Part shown: in pieces, positions 1 to 5,853 of the stretch
Position numbering within the stretch: the stretch's first letter is position 1
Layout: each line of letters starts with the position of its first letter
DNA from: Gammaproteobacteria bacterium
GTDB taxonomy: Bacteria; Pseudomonadota; Gammaproteobacteria; SZUA-152
DNA: 7,095 bases
Assembly (NCBI GenBank): GCA_030613605.1
Contig: JAUWLO010000105.1
Coordinates: 1-7,095, forward strand
Reading direction: 5' to 3'
Made by a program: the position numbers and the translations under genes
The notes under the pieces: model-generated
Databases searched by the model: none
What the model was told of the DNA's origin: nothing
The model's input: the letters and a program-made list of their open reading frames with translations, nothing else

Positions 1-601
1 GGGATGTTTTTACGGTCGTCACTATGGCCCGTTGGTTATAGTCACGTGTAGTGATTTCAATGCCCACCTGTTGTCGAACCCAGGAGTTAGCGCCATCAGC
101 TCCAACGACGAGGCTAGTTTCAAGCATGTTGCCATTCTCTAATTCAAGTTGGGCGAAGTCAGAATTAAGAGTTAATCGTGTGGGTGTGGCCGGACAAAAG
201 ACTCGGACATTGTCTAATTGTTCGACGCGCTGAGTTAGCGCGCGGGTAATAACCCGGTTTTCAATAATATGCCCCAGGTTTGGTTCGCCAACGTCGGCGC
301 AGTCAAAGTGAATGTGTCCGTCACCCGTGGCGTCCCACACAAACATTTCGCCATAAGGTGAGAGTCGATCCGCTTGTATGCTTTCCCATACGCCCAGTTG
401 TTCAAATAACTGTTGGGAGCCGCGAGTAATAGCACTTACGCGCAAATCAAAACTTTTCTTATCCCATTTACGTTCGGGTTTGCGACCTTCAATGATGGCG
501 ATCCTAAGTGTGCTGTTGTTGCTGAGCGCACAGGCCAGCGCACTGCCCACCATGCCGCCACCGACAATCACTATGTCATAGTGCTGAGTTTGTTTTTTCA
601 T
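1..601 (-). CDS. ubiI: UbiI/VisC-type FAD-dependent 2-octaprenylphenol hydroxylase, N-terminal part (runs off the left edge)
   Basis: Reading the minus strand from the ATG at 601-599 gives 200 uninterrupted codons to the window edge, starting MKKQTQHYDIVIVGGGMVGS. The GGGMVG dinucleotide-binding motif at residues 14-19 binds the ADP part of FAD. The stretch LRVSAI at about 53-58, LGVW at 69-72, LGHIIENRVI at about 109-118 and the DG motif VVGADGANSWVRQ at 165-177 match E. coli UbiI (VisC) closely as I remember it. The family adds the C5 hydroxyl of the ubiquinone ring and works with the other Ubi proteins. The C-terminal GD/HPxAGQG motif is not visible because the gene leaves the window, so nothing suggests that it is broken. 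It starts 7 nt after the ubiH stop and lacks a clear Shine-Dalgarno, which fits translational coupling. A GTG at 625-623 is a weaker alternative start. UbiM or another UbiH-family paralogue is the main alternative. Confidence 0.9.
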   Translation of the reverse strand, partial: MKKQTQHYDIVIVGGGMVGSALACALSNNSTLRIAIIEGRKPERKWDKKSFDLRVSAITRGSQQLFEQLGVWESIQADRLSPYGEMFVWDATGDGHIHFDCADVGEPNLGHIIENRVITRALTQRVEQLDNVRVFCPATPTRLTLNSDFAQLELENGNMLETSLVVGADGANSWVRQQVGIEITTRDYNQRAIVTTVKTS

Positions 602-608
602 AACGGAT

Positions 609-1865
609 TCATAATGGCAAGCCACGTGCCAGTCGCGGCAATTTACCGGATAACCCCATAGAGTGTTTCGAGAGGGCGTGTTTTAACGGAGGGATAATAT
701 CTGTGGCAATGAGCCCCAGGTTACGAGCCAACGCCAACGGCGGAAAATGATTTGAAAATGTGCTGACCAGTGTATTGGTGAAACCGATAACCAGTCGGTG
801 ATCACGTGTGCGCCATTGAGCGTAGTGTTCGAGAATGTCTAAAGCGCCGATGTCCTGGTTTTGCTGAGAGGAATCCGTAATGATTTGCGCCAACGTAGCG
901 ACATCACGCAGGCCTAAATTAAACCCCTGGCCGGCAATGGGGTGCAATGTGTGGGCGGCATTGCCAATGAGAGTTAGTCTGTTGCGCACCTGTTCCTGGG
1001 CCTTAACCAGTTTTAACGGATAGGCAGAACGCTTGCCGGTTTTTAGAAAACGACCCAGGCGCTGGCCAAAGCAGGACTGTAGCTCGCTCAGGAATTCTGC
1101 ATCGTTCAATTCAAGAATACGTTCAGCCTCTTTTGGACTGTGAGTCCACACCAGTGCACAGCGGTTGTCTTCCATGGGTAATAATGCCAATGGCCCGTGT
1201 TGGGTGAAACGTTCATAGGCGACATGCTGGTGTGGAAATTCCGGCGTAATGTTGGCGGTGATCGCGGTTTGATTATAATCGTGAGCAGTGGTTTGAATAT
1301 CAAGCAACTGTCGTACCGCGGAGTTGCCGCCATCAGCAGCGACAATAAGTCTGGCAGTTATCGTTTCGGCTTTTCTATCATTTTCTTTGCCAACATTAAT
1401 AACCGCAGTGGCATGATCATCCCCCAGTTTTAAGTCAGTGAGTTTTGCCGGACTTATCAGCGTTAAATTTTTTAACTGATCCAGTTGATGAACAAGTGTC
1501 CTGCCAAGATTGCGCGCGGTAATGACGTAACCTAGCGCATCAACATTTTCCTGCTTGCTATCAAGGCGTGCAAAGCCGAATCGGCCCTGATCAGACACAT
1601 GAATGCGGTTAATAGCGGTGGTGTGTGGAGCGATTTTCGGCCACAGGCCGAGGCCATCAAAAATACGTCGAGAACCGAAGGATAGCGCGATAGCGCGATC
1701 ATCATAACTGGGTTGGTTATCGGCCTGATAGGGTACGGCTTCCACGATGGCAATCCGCAATGGCTGATTGGCCAGCGCGCAGGCCAGGCTAGCTCCCACC
1801 ATACCACCGCCAATGATAATCAGATCGTAGTCTGTGCTGGTCTTTTGTTTATTTGAGGTCACCAT
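609..1865 (-). CDS. ubiH: UbiH-type FAD-dependent monooxygenase of ubiquinone synthesis (2-octaprenyl-6-methoxyphenol hydroxylase)
   Basis: This 418-residue protein has the normal length for the UbiH/Coq6 group of class A flavoprotein hydroxylases. The visible motifs are GGGMVG at 19-24 (FAD ADP binding), DRAIALS at 56-62, the DG motif AADGGNS at 176-182, and GNAAHTLHPIAGQGFNLGLRD at 301-321. The last one contains the UbiH/COQ6 signature HPxAGQGxNxGxxD, which contacts the flavin ribityl and diphosphate. The reaction is ring hydroxylation at C1 in the ubiquinone pathway, using O2 and NAD(P)H. UbiH and UbiI are paralogues and are easily confused. I assign UbiH because the upstream neighbour is pepP and because its tandem partner resembles UbiI more closely. 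It starts 15 nt after the pepP stop without a strong Shine-Dalgarno. GNAAH replaces the more usual GDAAH, so the aspartate of the GD motif is Asn302 here, as in several UbiH proteins I recall. Confidence 0.93.
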   Translation of the reverse strand: MVTSNKQKTSTDYDLIIIGGGMVGASLACALANQPLRIAIVEAVPYQADNQPSYDDRAIALSFGSRRIFDGLGLWPKIAPHTTAINRIHVSDQGRFGFARLDSKQENVDALGYVITARNLGRTLVHQLDQLKNLTLISPAKLTDLKLGDDHATAVINVGKENDRKAETITARLIVAADGGNSAVRQLLDIQTTAHDYNQTAITANITPEFPHQHVAYERFTQHGPLALLPMEDNRCALVWTHSPKEAERILELNDAEFLSELQSCFGQRLGRFLKTGKRSAYPLKLVKAQEQVRNRLTLIGNAAHTLHPIAGQGFNLGLRDVATLAQIITDSSQQNQDIGALDILEHYAQWRTRDHRLVIGFTNTLVSTFSNHFPPLALARNLGLIATDIIPPLKHALSKHSMGLSGKLPRLARGLPL

Positions 1866-1880
1866 GATGGTTGGTCAAAT

Positions 1881-3200
1881 TTAGGGTTTAGCCATTAGCG
1901 TTTCGATGTCGTTGATGGTTTTTGGCGCGTCTTTGCTGAGTATGTCGCAACCATCTTTGGTCACCAGTACATCGTCCTCAATGCGAATGCCAATGCCTTG
2001 CCATTTTTTGGCTACCGCACGCTTGCCAACTTTAGTTCCTGGGGCAATGTATAACCCGGGCTCAACGGTGAGTACCATGCCGGGCTCCAGTTCGCGCCAG
2101 ACATCGCCAACTTTGTAATCACCGACATCATGCACATCCATGCCTAACCAGTGACCGGTGCGGTGCATGTAAAATGTTCGATACGCCTGTTCTTTGATGA
2201 GCGTGCGCAAGTTACCTTTTAACAGGCCAAGTTTCATTAAACCTTTGGTGATCACTTTCACCGCGGCTTCGTGAGGTTCATTCCAATGGTTGCCTGGTTT
2301 TACTTTATCGATTGCGGCAAGTTGTGCATCGAGCACAATTTGGTAAAGGGCTTTTTGTTCGGGGCTAAACGAACCATTTACGGGGAAGGTGCGGGTTATG
2401 TCCGCAGCATAAAGATCATTTTCAGCACCGGCATCGATGAGCAGTAAATCGCCGTCACGAAGTTGAGCATTATTTTCGGTGTAATGCAGGATGCAACCGT
2501 TTTCACCTCCACCAACAATGGATATGTAGGCATGTTCGCAGCCATTTTGTTTGTAATGATGTTGAAACTCGGCTTCGATTTCATATTCCATCATCCCGGG
2601 TTTGGTCATTTGCATGGCGCGTATGTGAGCCTGGGCAGAAATTTTTGCGGCTTTGCGCATCGCGGTAATTTCCGTGCGGCTTTTGTAAAGGCGCATGTCG
2701 TGCAGTAGATGATCCAGTGCGACAAATTCTCCCGGTGTGTGTACTCCCGCGCGGGCTTTGTCACGCAGTTGATTAACCCAGCCATTAACCTGATTATCAA
2801 AACCGGAATTACAGCCCATGGCATAAAAAACGCGCTCACAGTTTTCCAGCAGACCAGGCAAAATGTCGTCGATATCGGTTATGGGGAAGGCGTCATCAGC
2901 GCCATACTCTTCCATGGCGCCATCAAGTCCGGCACGCCTGCCATGCCATGTTTCCATTTCCGGGTCACGCTCACGACAGAACAGAATATATTCAGCATGT
3001 TTGCGTTTCGGTATCAGTACGGCAACCGCCTCTGGTTCCGGGAAACCGGTGAGGTAGTGAAAATCACTGTCCTGTCGGTAGGTATGCTCGGCATCACGAT
3101 TACGCATGAGAACGGGCGCAGCCGGCAAAATGGCCACCGAGGATTTGCCCATCATCTGCATTAAACGTTTACGGCGGCGAGCGAATTCATTCTGATTCAT
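1881..3200 (-). CDS. pepP: Xaa-Pro aminopeptidase PepP (aminopeptidase P, peptidase family M24B)
   Basis: The 439-residue product removes the N-terminal residue from peptides that have proline in second position and acts in the cytoplasm. The AMP_N domain covers about residues 1-135, with HTYRQDSDFHYLTGFPEPEA at 39-58 typical of it. The pita-bread catalytic domain covers about 175-430. The two-metal centre is complete: Asp256 (LLLIDAGAE), Asp267 (AADITRTF), His350 (TGHWLGMDVHD), Glu380 (LTVEPGLY) and Glu408 (GIRIEDDV). His240 and His357 match the conserved active-site histidines. Length and motif spacing agree with E. coli PepP (about 440 residues). The gene lies between ygfB (60 nt gap) and ubiH (15 nt gap) in the order seen in E. 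coli and Pseudomonas. No clear Shine-Dalgarno precedes the ATG. A role in ubiquinone synthesis is not implied, since its place in the ubi operon is a conserved but unexplained linkage. Confidence 0.97.
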   Translation of the reverse strand: MNQNEFARRRKRLMQMMGKSSVAILPAAPVLMRNRDAEHTYRQDSDFHYLTGFPEPEAVAVLIPKRKHAEYILFCRERDPEMETWHGRRAGLDGAMEEYGADDAFPITDIDDILPGLLENCERVFYAMGCNSGFDNQVNGWVNQLRDKARAGVHTPGEFVALDHLLHDMRLYKSRTEITAMRKAAKISAQAHIRAMQMTKPGMMEYEIEAEFQHHYKQNGCEHAYISIVGGGENGCILHYTENNAQLRDGDLLLIDAGAENDLYAADITRTFPVNGSFSPEQKALYQIVLDAQLAAIDKVKPGNHWNEPHEAAVKVITKGLMKLGLLKGNLRTLIKEQAYRTFYMHRTGHWLGMDVHDVGDYKVGDVWRELEPGMVLTVEPGLYIAPGTKVGKRAVAKKWQGIGIRIEDDVLVTKDGCDILSKDAPKTINDIETLMAKP

Positions 3201-3260
3201 GGCACGATTGTAGCTGGGAAAGGGGAGCTAAGGCTATTTACCGATAACCCGAAACAGGGG

Positions 3261-3842
3261 CTAGTGCAACGTGGACTCTGACTGGGGGGAAGACTTTGTC
3301 GGCTGTAGTTCTTCGTTGATGAGCAAAACGCCGACACGGATGTACTCAACCAGCTCGGCATAGGCGTTTTCGTCCTCTTCACTGCCTTCGAGGCTGTAGG
3401 AACTGCCTGCTCGAGCAATTTCCACCAGATCATTCGCCACCTCACGGGCATTATCCGGCAGTGGGGCAAAATCTTTCACGCCTCCTAGCGCGAGACCTAC
3501 CAGATAGGCCTGACACCAGTCCCCCAGCGCGTTAACGCGGTTATCGATGTGATCATCGTCGACGGGCAATAGTAGCTGGAATTCACAATTGGGATCATTT
3601 AGTTGCAGCCGGGTAATGTCATGCAGCTGGTTAAAAACTTCCAGGGCTTCTGCGGCCAGTAAATCGCCTGAATCATGCGAGGTGTGCGACCACAGGTTTT
3701 GTTGCCAAATTTCAGATTTGGCGCTTGTTTGGGCGCATAAAAGGCCGGCAAGTGTGCCGTGAACTTCGCTGGGAGTCACTTCGGTATCCAGTTTTTCCAG
3801 CGCTGCGGTGATGGTGATGTAGTCAGGGATATTGTGTTCCAT
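3261..3842 (-). CDS. ygfB: YgfB / UPF0149 family protein
   Basis: This 193-residue acidic protein is almost exactly the length of E. coli YgfB (192). Family hallmarks are the N-terminal SEVHGTLAGLLCA at 24-36, FQLLLPVDDDHIDNRVNALGDWCQAYLVGLALGG at about 88-121 and the C-terminal ELVEYIRVGVLLINEEL at about 163-179. The predicted fold is all alpha-helical with no membrane segment. The molecular role is poorly defined. In Pseudomonas aeruginosa YgfB has been reported to interfere with AlpA-dependent expression of the amidase gene ampDh3 and so to affect beta-lactam resistance. Whether this applies here is unknown. It is the first gene of the minus-strand ygfB-pepP-ubiH-ubiI series and faces away from the zapB-like/zapA genes. 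A GAGG lies only two bases before the ATG, so the start has no well-spaced Shine-Dalgarno. The Ser/Gln-rich tail after residue 180 is probably disordered. Confidence 0.93.
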   Translation of the reverse strand: MEHNIPDYITITAALEKLDTEVTPSEVHGTLAGLLCAQTSAKSEIWQQNLWSHTSHDSGDLLAAEALEVFNQLHDITRLQLNDPNCEFQLLLPVDDDHIDNRVNALGDWCQAYLVGLALGGVKDFAPLPDNAREVANDLVEIARAGSSYSLEGSEEDENAYAELVEYIRVGVLLINEELQPTKSSPQSESTLH

Positions 3843-3980
3843 GGCCTCATTTTACATCAGTTTTCCATTAGTTTTAACATTGGATTGGAGTAAACACAGC
3901 ACGATGGGTTTGACCCACTTTCAGCCCCGATTTATAGTGAGAGCCAACAACACTGTTTTACCAGAGGGTACATTTTCGTT
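3843..3980. promoter_or_regulatory. Divergent intergenic region between ygfB and the zapB-like gene
   Basis: This 138-nt AT-rich gap separates two outward-facing operons, so it should hold the promoters of both. The rightward promoter is easy to see and is listed separately. Leftward, TTAAAA and TAAAAT lie 17 bases apart on the minus strand just before ygfB. They would place the transcript start at or next to the ATG, so I regard that pair as weak, and the true ygfB promoter may be further right. No operator palindrome stands out. Confidence 0.6.
3910..3938 (+). promoter_or_regulatory. Sigma-70-type promoter for the zapB-like/zapA (and possibly 6S) transcript
   Basis: A -35 box TTGACC (3910-3915, five of six consensus bases) and a -10 box TATAGT (3933-3938, five of six) are separated by the ideal 17 bp. 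Transcription would begin at about 3945 and leave a leader of about 36 nt before the ATG at 3981. The assignment rests on consensus matching and the position upstream of the first plus-strand gene. Confidence 0.72.
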
Positions 3981-4190
3981 ATGGCCGAATCGGATATTAG
4001 CAAGCTGGAACAACGCATTGATGAGCTGATTACGCTCACTGAGTCGTTGAGTAACGAAAATAGCCTCATGCGTGATCGTCAGGATATTCTGGTGGAGGAA
4101 CGTGCCAGGCTGATTGAAAAGGCCGAACTGGCCCGCTCACGAGTGGAAGCCATGCTGGTGCGGCTCAAGGCCATGGAGCCCGAGACGTGA
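3981..4190 (+). CDS. ZapB-like coiled-coil protein, TIGR02449 type
   Basis: This 69-residue, highly charged protein is almost one continuous coiled coil. Leucine, isoleucine and methionine fall in heptad-like positions from Leu9 (KLEQRIDELITLTESLSNEN) through about Met65, with no membrane segment or cysteine. Size, composition and position directly before zapA match the small TIGR02449 family, described as related to the Z-ring factor ZapB. I infer a role as a ZapA partner or structural element at the division site, which is not shown by sequence alone. The ATG is preceded by AGAGGG at 3963-3968. That spacing of 12 nt is rather long but acceptable. The stop codon overlaps the zapA GTG start in a GTGA, which suggests translational coupling and roughly matched amounts of the two proteins. 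SlyX-like coiled coils are an alternative family but usually have a different neighbourhood. Confidence 0.8.
   Translation: MAESDISKLEQRIDELITLTESLSNENSLMRDRQDILVEERARLIEKAELARSRVEAMLVRLKAMEPET
4175..4178 (+). promoter_or_regulatory. Ribosome binding site of zapA
   Basis: GGAG lies inside the end of the zapB-like gene, 8 nt before the GTG at 4187. It supports the GTG start that overlaps the upstream stop codon. Confidence 0.6.
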
Positions 4191-4513
4191 GTCCGGCTGA
4201 TACGGCGGTTGAGACAGCAGCCGTCACCATTCGTGTGTTGGACAAGGATTATCAGGTGGCATGTCCGGTCGATGAACGGGATGCCTTGCTGAATTCGGCG
4301 CGATTTCTCGACAGCAAAATGCGCGAAATACGCGAAAATAGAAAAATGGTAGGAACGGATCGCGTGGCGGTCATGGCGGCCCTGAATATTGCTCACGATT
4401 TGTTGCAGTGTGAATCGGGAAAAGATGGGGGTCCGAGCGCCAAAACCAGGCTACGCAGTCTTCAGGCCAAGGTGGAGGCCGCAATAAGTCGTGGCCGACA
4501 ACTAGAGCTATAA
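4187..4513 (+). CDS. zapA: Cell division protein ZapA
   Basis: The 108-residue product has the length and layout of ZapA. A small N-terminal beta-rich head (VTIRVLDKDYQVACPVDERDALLNSARFLDSKMREIRE, residues 13-50) is followed by a helix with TDRVAVMAALNIAHDLL at 57-73 and a C-terminal coiled coil (SLQAKVEAAISRGRQL). ZapA binds FtsZ filaments and cross-links them into the Z-ring at midcell, and it also binds ZapB. The start is GTG at 4187, overlapping the upstream TGA and preceded by GGAG at a good distance. No in-frame ATG exists before the conserved head. 6S RNA begins about 50 nt downstream, as in many gammaproteobacteria. No terminator separates them, so the RNA may be made partly by processing of a zapA read-through transcript. 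Confidence 0.93.
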   Translation: MSPADTAVETAAVTIRVLDKDYQVACPVDERDALLNSARFLDSKMREIRENRKMVGTDRVAVMAALNIAHDLLQCESGKDGGPSAKTRLRSLQAKVEAAISRGRQLEL

Positions 4514-4562
4514 GCGGAGTTTTACGGCAACCTTCTTAGATATGTGATTTAAACAAGTTTCA

Positions 4563-4756
4563 GTTTGGCGTTTCCTGGGGTGTTCGATACTGTACTGACA
4601 TTTTCTTGGCCCATGCTTAACCATTTGGGGACATAACGTCGGTGTTGTGTGCATGTCCGTGTTTCGGAAAGCCTGATATGTCGACCGTTGTTCCCACGTA
4701 ACTCGCTCCGGATCCAAGAGCGACGGTACAACCGGCACATTTGGGAAACGCCTCCT
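4563..4756 (+). ncRNA. ssrS: 6S RNA
   Basis: 6S RNA binds sigma-70 RNA polymerase holoenzyme by mimicking an open promoter and lowers transcription in stationary phase. The call rests on position (zapA-6S-fthC), size (about 190 nt) and conserved blocks. The 5' block CCTGGGGTGTTCG (4574-4586) and the GTGTGCATGTCCG...CGGAAAGCC region (about 4648-4672) both closely resemble Pseudomonas 6S RNA as I remember it. The ends close in a perfect 9-bp helix, GGCGTTTCC (4567-4575) with GGAAACGCC (4744-4752). Further pairing includes GGACAT (4629-4634) with ATGTCC (4653-4658), GTTGT (4687-4691) with ACAAC (4728-4732), and a hairpin TCGCTC (4703-4708)/GAGCGA (4718-4723). That hairpin sits where E. coli 6S has its small 3'-strand hairpin. 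Seven T residues follow at 4756-4762. No strong dedicated promoter is visible in 4514-4560. The exact ends are uncertain by several bases. Confidence 0.9.
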
Positions 4757-4784
4757 TTTTTTGAGCACAAATACTACTTTTTAC

Positions 4785-4788
4785 AGGA
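4785..4788 (+). promoter_or_regulatory. Ribosome binding site of fthC
   Basis: AGGA lies 8 nt before the GTG at 4797. The preceding in-frame codon is TGA, so GTG 4797 is the first possible start and this site confirms it. Confidence 0.6.
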
Positions 4789-4796
4789 CATATTGA

Positions 4797-5408
4797 GTGA
4801 CTGACCTTCGCTCTCTTCGCCAAGATCTGCGAACTCAAAGACGGACGCTGGATGAGTATGAGCAGTCTCACAAAAGCCAGCGTGCTGTTCAGCAACTGGT
4901 CCGGCATCGCGTATTTTGCGCGGCGCAACATATCGCCTGTTATTTGCCCAATGATGGTGAGCTGGACCTTCGCCCCTTAATTGATCAGGCCTGGGCCATG
5001 GGAAAAACGGTGTATTTGCCGGTCTTGAGCTCACTTCATCATAACCATTTACATTTTATGCCTTACCGGCCAGACGATGTACTGGTGCGTAATCGATTTG
5101 GAATTCCAGAGCCAGTGAACCATAGTCGTCGGATGGTTGATTTAAAACGTCTTGATCTGGTGTTGTTGCCTCTGGTCGGATTTGATTCCAGTGGCAATCG
5201 GTTGGGAATGGGCGGGGGGTTTTACGATCGCAGTTTTGCCTTTTTACGGCGACGACAGTGCTGGTTTAAACCTGGTTTACTAGGGGTCGCTTACGATTTT
5301 CAGGAAGTGAAAAAGCTGGATACTAGTGCCTGGGATGTGCCGCTGAATGGGGTGATGACTGAAACAGGTGTACGGTTGTTTTCCGGCAAGATGCCTGCCG
5401 GTAAGTAG
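4797..5408 (+). CDS. fthC: 5-formyltetrahydrofolate cyclo-ligase (5,10-methenyltetrahydrofolate synthetase)
   Basis: The 203-residue enzyme uses ATP to convert 5-formyltetrahydrofolate into 5,10-methenyltetrahydrofolate, returning this storage and inhibitory folate to one-carbon metabolism in the cytoplasm. Diagnostic elements are a basic N-terminal helix (LRSLRQDLRTQRRTL), CYLPNDGELDLRPLI at 48-62, FGIPEP at 101-106 and the family signature LLPLVGFDSSGNRLGMGGGFYDRSF at 123-147. The glycine-rich loop of that signature binds the ATP phosphates. The C-terminal block LLGVAYDFQ...WDVPLNGVMTETG is also present. Length is normal. The start is GTG, with AGGA 8 nt upstream. The gene lies 40 nt after 6S RNA, which parallels ssrS-ygfA in E. 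coli, where the two are cotranscribed. The symbols ygfA and fau are also used for this gene. Confidence 0.95.
   Translation: MTDLRSLRQDLRTQRRTLDEYEQSHKSQRAVQQLVRHRVFCAAQHIACYLPNDGELDLRPLIDQAWAMGKTVYLPVLSSLHHNHLHFMPYRPDDVLVRNRFGIPEPVNHSRRMVDLKRLDLVLLPLVGFDSSGNRLGMGGGFYDRSFAFLRRRQCWFKPGLLGVAYDFQEVKKLDTSAWDVPLNGVMTETGVRLFSGKMPAGK
5383..5401. repeat. Inverted repeat at the 3' end of fthC
   Basis: CCGGCA (5383-5388) and TGCCGG (5396-5401) can form a 6-bp GC-rich stem with a 7-nt loop, inside the last codons of fthC just before its TAG. No T-tract follows on either strand, so it is not a standard intrinsic terminator. It could protect the mRNA 3' end or be chance. Confidence 0.35.
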
Positions 5409-5434
5409 CCTACTGACAGGTCAGGGAGCGGTCT

Positions 5435-5602
5435 TCAGTTTTTGTTGCTGTGTGCCTGGGCAGCATACGCAGAGCTGACCAGTTGAGCAGTTTTTGATTC
5501 TGATGAGTTCAACATGCCTTGCGCAAAACTACTGGCGACTACTCCTAGTCCAACGACGATGGCTAGCACAGCCATCAAATCAGGTTTTCTTTTCCGTTTC
5601 AT
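5435..5602 (-). CDS. Small single-pass membrane protein, 55 residues, hypothetical
   Basis: The ATG at 5602-5600 opens a 55-codon frame ending in TGA at 5437-5435, starting MKRKRKPDLMAVLAIVVGLG. Its layout is a very basic start (Lys/Arg at positions 2-6), a hydrophobic helix from about Leu9 to Phe26, and a polar, Ser/Ala/Gln-rich tail of about 28 residues ending in HSNKN. By the positive-inside rule the N-terminus should be cytoplasmic and the tail periplasmic. It could alternatively be a small exported protein cleaved after ASSFA or SAYA. An in-frame TAA five codons upstream makes this ATG the first available one. No strong Shine-Dalgarno is seen, only purine-rich ACAGAAACAGAT. It converges on fthC with a 26-nt gap. 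I do not recognise a family with certainty. Short proteins with a KRKPDL-type start and one helix are familiar from Pseudomonas and Marinobacter genomes. No function can be assigned. Confidence 0.6.
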   Translation of the reverse strand: MKRKRKPDLMAVLAIVVGLGVVASSFAQGMLNSSESKTAQLVSSAYAAQAHSNKN

Positions 5603-5853
5603 TATCTGTTTCTGTTATGAGTTAAGTGTTTTTTGCCTACAATTCCAGTAGTAAATAGAAATTGTGGCTGCCTTACCATTGATAACGGCTGCTGTTTGTT
5701 TTTATTTAGAATAAGCTGATTTTCTATGAACCTGCGAAAATTACTGAAAAATTAGATGTTCACGGGGTGTTTTGAGGGAAGAATTGATTGCTACAACCGC
5801 TCCTCCTTAAGTAAGAGGAATAGTGATTGCAATCGACTAGATTGGCGCTTGTT
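5603..5853. other. AT-rich intergenic region without a recognisable gene
   Basis: This 251-nt gap lies upstream of the small membrane-protein gene and downstream of the large minus-strand gene, so it should hold a promoter for the former and a terminator for the latter. I see no convincing -35/-10 pair on the minus strand: the best, TTGTAG-17-CATAAC close to the start codon, matches poorly. There is also no hairpin followed by a T-tract. It contains a minus-strand AAGGAGG-like purine run near 5803-5812 with no ORF behind it, and the palindrome listed separately. Confidence 0.5.
5821..5839. repeat. Near-perfect palindrome downstream of the large minus-strand gene
   Basis: TAGT-GATTGCAATC-G-ACTA forms a 10-bp perfect palindromic core with flanking arms that also match after one inserted base. 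As RNA the loop would be too small for a good hairpin, and no T-run follows, so a protein-binding site or chance is more likely than a terminator. Confidence 0.3.

Noticed and set aside
2709..3164. A 151-codon plus-strand frame opposite pepP.
   Set aside because: It lies entirely antisense to the conserved AMP_N and linker region of PepP, and its translation has no recognisable domain.
3206..3211. TACAAT on the minus strand just before pepP, resembling a -10 box.
   Set aside because: No acceptable -35 lies 16-18 bp upstream, and the transcript would be almost leaderless. The gene sits inside a compact operon.
4508..4931. Several overlapping minus-strand frames of 73-104 codons.
   Set aside because: They lie antisense to 6S RNA and the start of fthC, and their translations look like random shadow frames.
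5383..5440. Possible bidirectional terminator between fthC and the small convergent gene.
   Set aside because: The CCGGCA/TGCCGG stem has no T-tract on either side. The TTTTT near 5438-5442 is preceded only by a 4-5 bp imperfect stem.
5726..5755. Nine-codon plus-strand frame (MNLRKLLKN) in the AT-rich gap, resembling a leader peptide.
   Set aside because: It has no Shine-Dalgarno, no following plus-strand gene and no attenuator structure.
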